DNA of 64,000 bases from VBDM01 sp049802235 (lineage in GTDB: Bacteria > Pseudomonadota > Gammaproteobacteria > Burkholderiales > SG8-39). Where the stretch lies: the NCBI GenBank assembly GCA_049802235.1, contig JBARMB010000049.1, positions 1-64,000 of the forward strand, in the 5' to 3' direction. A program made the position numbers and the translations under genes. Positions 57,903 through 64,000 of the stretch are shown here, piece by piece (positions within the stretch are counted from its first letter, which is position 1; every line of letters begins with the position of its first letter). The notes beneath the pieces are model-generated. The model was given only the letters and a program-made list of their open reading frames with translations. It was not told the origin of the DNA and made no database searches.

Positions 57903-60292
57903 AATTCCCGGAACGCTGGCTGCGCTCGTTCGTCGATCCCGCGCTTTCCACCGCGGAACTGGCGCATGTGCTCACCATGGCGGGGCTCGAAGTCGAGTCG
58001 ATCGAGCCGGTGGCGCCGCCGTTCGACAAAGTGGTGGTAGCGCAGGTGTTCGAGGTCGCGAAGCATCCGAACGCCGACCGGCTGTCGCTGTGCAAAGTCG
58101 ACATCGGCTGCGGTACGCCGCTTACCATCGTCTGCGGCGCCCCCAATGTCGTCGCCGGCATGAAGGTGCCGTGCGCCCTCGTCGGCGCCGAGCTTCCCGG
58201 CCTCGCCATCAAGCGCGCGCAAGTTCGCGGCGTTGAATCGAACGGCATGCTGTGCTCGGCGAAGGAGCTGGGTTTTTCGCACGATCACTCCGGACTGCTC
58301 GCGCTGCCCGCGGATGCTCCGCTCGGAACGGACCTGCGCCGCTACCTCGATCTGGACGACCAGCTCTTCACGCTCAAGCTTACGCCCAACCGCGGCGATT
58401 GCTTCAGTCTGCGGGGTCTCGCGCGCGAGGTCTCGATCCTCACCGGCGCGCCGCTCAAGCTGCCCGCGGTGGCCGCGGTGAAGACCGCGTTGAGCGACAA
58501 GCGCAGCATCCGCTTGCAGGATCCGGACGCCTGTCCGCGCTATTGTGGGCGCATCATCCGCGGCGTTAACGCAGGAGCGCGGACGCCGGACTGGATGGTG
58601 CAGCGGCTGGAACGCTGCGGACTGCGTCCGGTTTCGGCCATTGTCGACGTCACCAACTTCGTCATGCTCGAGCTGGGCCAGCCGCTGCATGCTTTCGACA
58701 ATCGCATGATCGAGGGCGATGTGATCGTGCGGCTCGCGCGCAAGGGCGAGCGCCTGAAGCTGCTGAACGGGCAGGACGTCGAGCTTGCGCCCGACATCCT
58801 GCTCATTGCAGACGAGAAGAAGCCGCTCGCGCTCGGCGGTGTGATGGGAGGAGATGCGAGCGCGGTGTCGGATTCGACCACCGAAATATTTCTGGAATCG
58901 GCGTATTTCAATCCTTCCGCAATTGCCGGCCGCGCGCGGCGACTTGTGCTTGCTAGCGATGCGGCGCACCGCTTCGAGCGTGGCGTGGACTTCGCCATTA
59001 CCGTCGAGGCCATCGAGCGCGCCACGCAGCTCATTCTCGATATCTGCGGCGGCGCCGCCGGGCCGGTCAGCGAAGCGATCGCCGCGCTGCCGCAGCGAAA
59101 GCCCATTCGCCTGCGCGGTGCCCGCGCCGGAAAAATCATCGGCGTGCCGTTTTCCGAAGACCGGATTGCGGTGCTGCTCAAGCGCTTGCAGTTGCAGCAC
59201 ACGCGCGCAGCGGGCGAATTCACCGTCACGCCGCCCTCGCACCGCTTCGACCTGGAGATCGAGGAAGACCTGATCGAGGAAGTGGCGCGCCTCTACGGCT
59301 ACGACAATATTCCCACCCGGCCGCCGAAAGCGGAGCTGGCAATGCTGCCCGATCCGGAACGCAGCAGAAGTGTCGCCGAGCTGAAGCGGATCCTGGTGGA
59401 GCGCGAATACTTCGAGATCATCAGCTTCAGCTTCGTCGATGCGCAATGGGAGCGCGATTTCTGCGGCAACGCCGAGCCGATCGCCCTCGAAAATCCGATT
59501 GCGGCCCAACTTGACGTGCTGCGCTCGAGCCTCGTCGGCAGCCTGGTGGCGAGCCTGCGCTTCAACCTGGCGCGCAAGCTGGATCGCGTCCGCATTTTCG
59601 AGGCCGGCCGCTGTTTCCGGCGTTCGAGTGCAACAGAGGACGCGGGCAACCCGGCGCGGGCGATCCCCGGCTACCATCAGCCGATGCGACTGGGCGGGCT
59701 CGCTTTCGGCCCGGCGGCGGCGGAGCAATGGGGTACGCCCACCCGGCGGGTGGACTTCTACGACGTCAAGGGTGATATCGAGGCTCTGCTCGCGCCGCGC
59801 CGCGCTCACTTCGCTCCGCTGCAGCATCCCGCGCTGCACCCGGGACGCGCCGCCAGCGTGAGTGCCGGCGGCAGCGTGATCGGTTGGGTCGGAGAGCTGC
59901 ATCCGAGCTGGCAGCAGAAGTACGAGCTGCCACTGCCGCCGGTCCTGTTCGAGCTGGACGTGCAGGCGCTGAGCGAAGTCGAAATGCCGCAGTACCTGGA
60001 GATCTCGAAGTTTCCCCCCGTCGTTCGCGATCTTGCTGTCGTGGTCGCCGAGAGTGCACCGGCGGCGGGCCTGCTGGAGGCAATGACCCAATCCCGCCCT
60101 GCCGCAGTGCAGGACATCCGGCTATTCGATGTTTATCGCGGCACGGGCATCGAGCATGGCAAAAAAAGCCTTGCATTCCGGGTAGTTATGCAAGATACTG
60201 CAAGAACACTGACCGACGCGGAAGCCGACGCCGCAATGGCGCAGCTGACCGAGCTGCTCGCCTCGAAATTCGGGGCGAGACTGCGTACCTAG
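57899..60292 (+). CDS. pheT: Phenylalanyl-tRNA synthetase beta chain
   Basis: The 797-residue beta subunit begins MKFPERWLRSFVDP. It has the tRNA-binding OB domain (about 39-150, with KHPNADRLSLCKVD), B3/B4 editing domains, a B5 domain and a catalytic-like core. A C-terminal ferredoxin-fold anticodon-binding domain starts near KFPPVVRDLAVVV. ATGA overlap with pheS implies coupled, equal synthesis. The length matches other bacterial PheT. Confidence 0.97.
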   Translation: MKFPERWLRSFVDPALSTAELAHVLTMAGLEVESIEPVAPPFDKVVVAQVFEVAKHPNADRLSLCKVDIGCGTPLTIVCGAPNVVAGMKVPCALVGAELPGLAIKRAQVRGVESNGMLCSAKELGFSHDHSGLLALPADAPLGTDLRRYLDLDDQLFTLKLTPNRGDCFSLRGLAREVSILTGAPLKLPAVAAVKTALSDKRSIRLQDPDACPRYCGRIIRGVNAGARTPDWMVQRLERCGLRPVSAIVDVTNFVMLELGQPLHAFDNRMIEGDVIVRLARKGERLKLLNGQDVELAPDILLIADEKKPLALGGVMGGDASAVSDSTTEIFLESAYFNPSAIAGRARRLVLASDAAHRFERGVDFAITVEAIERATQLILDICGGAAGPVSEAIAALPQRKPIRLRGARAGKIIGVPFSEDRIAVLLKRLQLQHTRAAGEFTVTPPSHRFDLEIEEDLIEEVARLYGYDNIPTRPPKAELAMLPDPERSRSVAELKRILVEREYFEIISFSFVDAQWERDFCGNAEPIALENPIAAQLDVLRSSLVGSLVASLRFNLARKLDRVRIFEAGRCFRRSSATEDAGNPARAIPGYHQPMRLGGLAFGPAAAEQWGTPTRRVDFYDVKGDIEALLAPRRAHFAPLQHPALHPGRAASVSAGGSVIGWVGELHPSWQQKYELPLPPVLFELDVQALSEVEMPQYLEISKFPPVVRDLAVVVAESAPAAGLLEAMTQSRPAAVQDIRLFDVYRGTGIEHGKKSLAFRVVMQDTARTLTDAEADAAMAQLTELLASKFGARLRT

Positions 60293-60335
60293 AATCAGTG
60301 CCGAAGGGGCCGACCCCCTTCCTTAGGGAGCGACA

Positions 60336-60647
60336 ATGACACTCACAAAGGCCGAGCTGGCGGATATGCTTTTTGAGAAAGTTGGGCTCAACAAGCGCGA
60401 AGCCAAGGACATGGTGGAGACGTTTTTCGAGGAAATCCGTCTCGCACTTGAGCGCGGGGACAGCGTCAAGCTTTCCGGGTTCGGTAACTTCCAGCTCCGC
60501 GACAAGCCGCAGCGTCCGGGGCGCAACCCGAAGACCGGCGAAGAAATTCCCATCACGGCGCGGCGCGTGGTCACGTTCCATGCCAGTCAGAAGCTGAAGG
60601 CGCTGGTCGAGCAGATCCATGGAAAGCAGCAAGGCGAGCAAGGATAG
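60336..60647 (+). CDS. ihfA: Integration host factor, alpha subunit
   Basis: The 103-residue HU/IHF-family protein bends DNA as a heterodimer with IhfB. It starts TLTKAELADMLFEKVGLNKREAK and has the conserved beta-arm GRNPKTGEEIPI, with Pro at the intercalating tip, then RRVVTFHASQKLK. The pheT-ihfA order identifies it as IhfA. A 7-bp hairpin GAAGGGG/CCCCTTC lies in the 43-base gap before it, next to the AGGGAG Shine-Dalgarno sequence. Confidence 0.95.
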   Translation: MTLTKAELADMLFEKVGLNKREAKDMVETFFEEIRLALERGDSVKLSGFGNFQLRDKPQRPGRNPKTGEEIPITARRVVTFHASQKLKALVEQIHGKQQGEQG

Positions 60648-61008
60648 CCTGCCGCCGATACCGGCGAAGCGCTACTTCACCATCGGTGAGGTGAGCGAGT
60701 TGTGCGGCGTGAAGTCGCATGTGCTGCGTTATTGGGAGCAGGAGTTCACGCAGCTGCGGCCGGTGAAGCGCCGCGGCAATCGCCGTTACTACCAGCACCA
60801 CGAAGTGCTGCTCATCCGGCGCATCCGCGAGCTGCTCTACGAGCAGGGTTTTACCATCAGCGGCGCGCGCAATCGGCTCGATGAGACCATCCGCGACACC
60901 GGCAGGGCACGGCCTTCTGCCGGGACGGGTCAGCCGATCGTGCCAGGCTTGGATCTCGCCCTGCTGCGGCAGGAAATACGGTCAGTCATCAAGATGCTGA
61001 GCGTATAG
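60619..61008 (+). CDS. MerR-family transcriptional regulator
   Basis: A 129-residue regulator with the MerR N-terminal winged helix: YFTIGEVSELCGVKSHVLRYWEQEF, then RRGNRRYYQHHEVLLIRRI. The effector domain is short and lacks metal-binding cysteines, so it is not a classic metal sensor. Genes of this kind follow ihfA in many Proteobacteria, with unknown ligand. The ATG overlaps the ihfA 3' end by 29 bases. Confidence 0.9.
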   Translation: MESSKASKDSLPPIPAKRYFTIGEVSELCGVKSHVLRYWEQEFTQLRPVKRRGNRRYYQHHEVLLIRRIRELLYEQGFTISGARNRLDETIRDTGRARPSAGTGQPIVPGLDLALLRQEIRSVIKMLSV

Positions 61009-61035
61009 CGCGGCGTGCGGGGCCGGGCATCAGGG

Positions 61036-61041
61036 TATAAT
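61036..61041 (+). promoter_or_regulatory. TATAAT -10 box of tRNA-Pro
   Basis: A perfect TATAAT 12 bases before the mature tRNA. No matching -35 hexamer lies at 16-18 bases, as that region is GC-rich, so it may be weak or need readthrough from merR. Confidence 0.45.
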
Positions 61042-61053
61042 TTCAACTGTCGT

Positions 61054-61131
<78 letters not shown>

Positions 61132-61164
61132 CGAAATTCAAAGGGTTCCCGACGCGGACCCCTT

Positions 61165-61778
61165 CTACGTTTCTGCCGCTGTGTCCGCTTTTGTGCCAAG
61201 CGGTGCCCCATCCACAAGCCGTAAACCCGAGACCTGCTCGACATACTGCGCAAGGCGCTCGCTCGATAAGTGCGCGTACCGCTGCACCATCTCAAGCGAC
61301 TCCCACCCGCCCAGCTCCTTCAATACTGCAAGCGGCGTCCCGGCTTGAACATGCCAGCTCGCCCAGGTGTGCCGCAGATCGTGCCAGCGGAAATCTCCGG
61401 TTCCCGCGGCCTGCGTCCAGCCTTCCAAGCCTTCGTGTTCACCTGCTTGATCTGAGCCCTCCCTCGATGCGAAAACACGTACGAAGGATGCTTTCCGATC
61501 TGCTGCCGCAACACCACCACAGCGCCCGGCGACAAGGGCAGTGCGATTGGTTTTCGCGCCTTCGCCTGATTGGCATGGATCCACGCGCAACGACGCGCTA
61601 GATCCACCTGCGACTACTGAAGACCGGTTACGTTCGACTTCCGCAAACCAGTCTCCAAGCTAAAGCGCACCATCGCCGCCAAGTGCTCCGGCAGATGCGA
61701 GACCAACGCGCCGGCCTCCTCTGGTATAACCCCGTCCTGAGGGCGCTCCCAGATCCTGCCGATTTCTTCGCTCTCCTC
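61165..61778 (-). pseudogene. Decayed tyrosine recombinase (phage-type integrase)
   Basis: Reading the minus strand from 61778, one frame gives LPEHLAAMVRFSLETGLRKS and NVTGLQ, then an in-frame TAG at 61616-61614 where Trp is expected (LQ-stop-SQVDL). It continues with QAKARKPIALPLSPGAV and VNTKAWKAG, the usual core region with the first catalytic Arg. Near 61410-61425 the frame shifts, and the other frame supplies FRWHDLRHTWASWHVQAG and MVQRYAHLSSERLA, with the catalytic HxxR and Tyr. The N-terminal SAM-like DNA-binding part is missing. It is therefore broken in at least three ways. Its place next to tRNA-Pro suggests an old integrated element that is now lost. Confidence 0.85.
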
Positions 61779-61861
61779 TCATGGATCCATACGTTCTCTG
61801 GAGTGGCTCCAAGGCCGCGGATATCGCCACTGAAACCGATATAGAGGCCCACAGACATGAC

Positions 61862-61875
61862 TTGACGCAGATCAA
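61862..61875 (+). promoter_or_regulatory. FNR/Anr-type box
   Basis: TTGACGCAGATCAA fits TTGAT-N4-ATCAA with one mismatch. It lies 27 bases before the first ATG of the E1-alpha remnant and about 235 bases before cstA. It suggests oxygen-responsive control of the transcript that now covers cstA, if a -10 lies close downstream; none is obvious. Confidence 0.5.
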
Positions 61876-61901
61876 TATGCACCCCTTTTCGGAGGCGAAT
61901 A

Positions 61902-62114
61902 ATGTTTTACAGATTGCTTGGAGGTGGCCGCGATATGCCGCTCACGGGTAAACAACAACTCGTCAACGCATACCGGCGCATGTGCACCATCCGGGAATTC
62001 GAGGAGCGCGTGCACAAGGAGTTCGCCACCGGGCAGATCTTCGGCTTCGTGCATCGCCATGCCAGCAGGCACGGCGGTCACGGCCATTCGATCGAGGAAG
62101 GAGCACAGTCATGA
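61902..62114 (+). pseudogene. Remnant of a TPP-dependent dehydrogenase E1-alpha gene
   Basis: A 70-codon frame. Residues 12-50 (MPLTGKQQLVNAYRRMCTIR and EFEERVHKEFATGQIFGFVH) match the start of pyruvate/acetoin dehydrogenase E1-alpha. Then the expected LYAG-type stretch of about 25 residues is missing, and ASRHGGHGHSIEEGAQ resembles the later THRGHGH site. The rest of the gene is gone. The original start was probably the ATG at 61935, which has GGAGGTGG upstream. The frame ends in ATGA, which overlaps the cstA start, so it may act as a leader frame coupled to cstA. Confidence 0.7.
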
Positions 62115-64000
62115 ACACCCTCTGGATCGTCGTCATCGGCGCGCTGACCGCCTATCTGGCCTACAACCTTTACGCCAAACGCATCGATCGGAACATCATC
62201 CAGTCCGACGCCAAGCGGGCCACGCCGGCCAAGATGTATATGGACGGCGTCGACTTCATGCCGACCAGCCGGAACGTCCTGTTCGGTTATCACTTCAAGG
62301 CGATCGCGGCCGCCGGGCCCATCGTCGGACCGATCACCGCCGCAAATCTCTGGGGCTGGTCGCCCTCGCTGGCCTGGCTGGTGCTGGGCGTGAGCTTCAT
62401 CGGCTGGGTGAGCGACTACTCGGCGATCATGGTCGCGGTGCGCAACGACGGCAACAGCCTGTCGGCGATCGCGCACAAGCTGATTGCGCCTCGCACGCGC
62501 ACGATCTTGTTCATCTTCATCTTCTTCTATCTGATGCTGCTCGCCGGCGCGTTCATCGGCATCCTGGCGGCGATTCTCTCCGCGCGTCCGGACGTTCCGT
62601 TCGGCATCGTAATGCTCGCCCTGATGGGGCTGCTCGCCGGCCAGATGATGTACCGCTGGAAGATGGGCATCATGGGCGTCACGGTTTTCGTCGTCGCCCT
62701 CACGCTCGCCGGCATGGTGGCCGGACCGTGGGGCCAGCACCGCGATGAAAAAGGCGCCCTCGTGCAAGGGCCGGTCGCGGCAGCGATCGTGCAGCTGAAC
62801 GGCGCGGTGGATAGCGTCAGCGACCGCAAGGCTCTCTTCGCGGTCGAAGACCCGACGATGGCGGATCCGAGGATTCCGGCGCCCGGCAAGGACGGCGTCC
62901 GCCCGACCACGCCCGCGTATGACTCGGCCACCGGTCTGCTCAAGACGCTGCCGAATTACCTCCTGTGGATGGTGTTCCTGTTCGCCTTCAGCTACATGGG
63001 GGCCAATCTGCCGATCTGGCGCTTCGCGCAGCCCGTCAACTACATCGGCTTCTGGATAACGTCGATCACTATCCTCCTCTCCGCAGTCGGGATGGTCGTC
63101 GCGCCGCTCCTCGGAACGAAGGACGCGGCGGGCAACCTCATCGGCGCGTTCGCGCTCCCGGCCTTCAAGGACCTCGGCTTCACGATGGTGGAGAACGTGG
63201 CCTGGCAGCCGCTGTGGCCGATGCTCTTCGTCACCATCGCCTGCGGCGCGATCTCCGGCTGGCACGCGCTGGTCGGCTCGATTGGGACCGCGCGCCAGCT
63301 CGAGTACGACACCGACGGACTGCCGGTCGGCGCGGGGGCGATGTTGTTTGGCGAGTTTCCCCTGGCGCTGCTGTCTCTGACTGCCGTCTCCATCGCCGGA
63401 GTCGGCGGCGGCGGCGGCCGCTTCGCGATCGGCGTGGGCAAGCTGGTGTACGCCGGAACCTTCGGGCTCATCCCCGAAATCTTCGGCACCGCGCTCGGGT
63501 TCGCCACCTTCGTGATCATCGTGTTGACGGTCACGCAGCTCGTCTTCCGCGTCATGCGAGTGACGCTCGCCGAGTGGGTGGGCGACGCCCTCCCGATAGC
63601 AAGGAATATGCACGTGGCGAGCCTGACGTCGATGGTCCTCACGGCCGCGCTCGTGCTCACCGGAACGTGGGTTTACCTCTGGCAGATGTTCGGCGCCTCC
63701 AACCAGCTGATGGCGGCCCTGAGCCTCCTCGTGGTGGCGGTGTGGCTCAAGTCGGAGAAGCGCAACCCGACCTACGCCTTGCTGCCGATGATCTTCATGT
63801 ACGTGACCACGCTCGCGGCCACCGCCGTCACGGCGCGCAACCTCTACGTGACGATCGCGGCGAACCCGAAAATGTCGGCGCTGCCCGTGGCGGGCGCGTG
63901 GGCCATGATCGCGGTCTCCGCGCTCTTGTTCGTGGCGGCTCTTCTCATCGGGTGGGACGGGTACAAGGCCTACCTCCGCCACGGCGCGACGCCAGCTGCG
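62111..64000 (+). CDS. cstA: Carbon starvation protein CstA (partial, runs off the window)
   Basis: CstA-family proteins import pyruvate or peptides across the inner membrane on carbon starvation. All 630 codons to the window edge are open, with no stop seen. The N-terminus MNTLWIVVIGALTAYLAYNL is a membrane span. GYHFKAIAAAGPIVGPITAA and the following SDYSAIMVAVRNDGNSL are family signatures. WQMFGASNQLMAALSLL near the C-terminal part is also characteristic. Many more spans follow, with an extra periplasmic or cytoplasmic loop around 215-275. AAGGAG lies 6 bases before the ATG. The start overlaps the stop of the E1-alpha remnant. Confidence 0.9.
   Translation, partial: MNTLWIVVIGALTAYLAYNLYAKRIDRNIIQSDAKRATPAKMYMDGVDFMPTSRNVLFGYHFKAIAAAGPIVGPITAANLWGWSPSLAWLVLGVSFIGWVSDYSAIMVAVRNDGNSLSAIAHKLIAPRTRTILFIFIFFYLMLLAGAFIGILAAILSARPDVPFGIVMLALMGLLAGQMMYRWKMGIMGVTVFVVALTLAGMVAGPWGQHRDEKGALVQGPVAAAIVQLNGAVDSVSDRKALFAVEDPTMADPRIPAPGKDGVRPTTPAYDSATGLLKTLPNYLLWMVFLFAFSYMGANLPIWRFAQPVNYIGFWITSITILLSAVGMVVAPLLGTKDAAGNLIGAFALPAFKDLGFTMVENVAWQPLWPMLFVTIACGAISGWHALVGSIGTARQLEYDTDGLPVGAGAMLFGEFPLALLSLTAVSIAGVGGGGGRFAIGVGKLVYAGTFGLIPEIFGTALGFATFVIIVLTVTQLVFRVMRVTLAEWVGDALPIARNMHVASLTSMVLTAALVLTGTWVYLWQMFGASNQLMAALSLLVVAVWLKSEKRNPTYALLPMIFMYVTTLAATAVTARNLYVTIAANPKMSALPVAGAWAMIAVSALLFVAALLIGWDGYKAYLRHGATPAA

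Noticed and set aside
57863..60091. 742-codon minus-strand frame opposite pheT
   Set aside because: A shadow of pheT with Arg/Gln/His-rich composition and no motif.
62078..63982. 634-codon minus-strand frame at the right end
   Set aside because: The plus strand encodes an uninterrupted CstA with clear membrane spans; the opposite frame is a charged low-complexity shadow.

Overview
The window is a GC-rich stretch of a proteobacterial chromosome, and its gene order points to the Betaproteobacteria. The marks are leuC-(entericidin-like)-leuD-leuB-asd-fimV-truA-trpF-trpB-(DNA methyltransferase)-trpA-accD-folC-SPOR-cvpA-purF-metZ, then dnaJ-dnaK-grpE-hemH-hrcA facing nadK-recN, then tRNA-Val-thrS-infC-rpmI-rplT-pheS-pheT-ihfA-merR-tRNA-Pro. 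This assignment is an inference from synteny and protein content; no marker tree was possible. Coding density is high, codons are GC-rich, and many antisense frames stay open for long distances without being genes.

Layout. 0-7.1 kb: mixed metabolic genes (FadI-like thiolase, MlaF ATPase, VOC protein, class III aminotransferase on the minus strand, EamA exporter, CBS protein, aroC). 7.3-15.7 kb: a 1001-residue membrane/spermidine-synthase-like fusion, an MFS transporter, an M48 lipoprotein peptidase and a four-PAS GGDEF-EAL protein, with a repeat cluster between the last two. 15.9-34.2 kb: a plus-strand biosynthetic block for leucine, aspartate semialdehyde, tryptophan, malonyl-CoA, folate, purine and methionine. 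It also holds FimV, TruA, an orphan beta-class DNA methyltransferase between trpB and trpA, and a SAM-II-like riboswitch plus terminator in front of metZ. 34.2-38.3 kb (minus): lpxH, two cyclophilins, an L,D-transpeptidase and a TPR protein. 38.6-40.0 kb: cysS. 40.1-43.7 kb (minus): three tandem orphan LivJ-type binding proteins. 44.0-50.1 kb (minus): the heat-shock cluster with sigma-32-like promoters in front of grpE and dnaK. 50.2-61.1 kb (plus): nadK, recN, tRNA-Val, and the translation/IHF cluster, with an infC that starts on AUC. 61.1-64.0 kb: tRNA-Pro, a decayed tyrosine recombinase, an FNR-type box, a remnant of a TPP-dependent dehydrogenase E1-alpha gene, and a carbon-starvation transporter gene (cstA) that runs off the window.

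No CRISPR array, intact prophage, intact insertion sequence, toxin-antitoxin pair or obvious defence island is present. The less ordinary items are the SAM-II/metZ control region, the methyltransferase in the trp operon, the AUC start of infC, two places where repeats overlap the 3' ends of genes (12.5 kb and 43.9 kb), the paired TPR/L,D-transpeptidase proteins with similar C-terminal domains, the three orphan binding proteins, and the rearranged tRNA-Pro/cstA junction.
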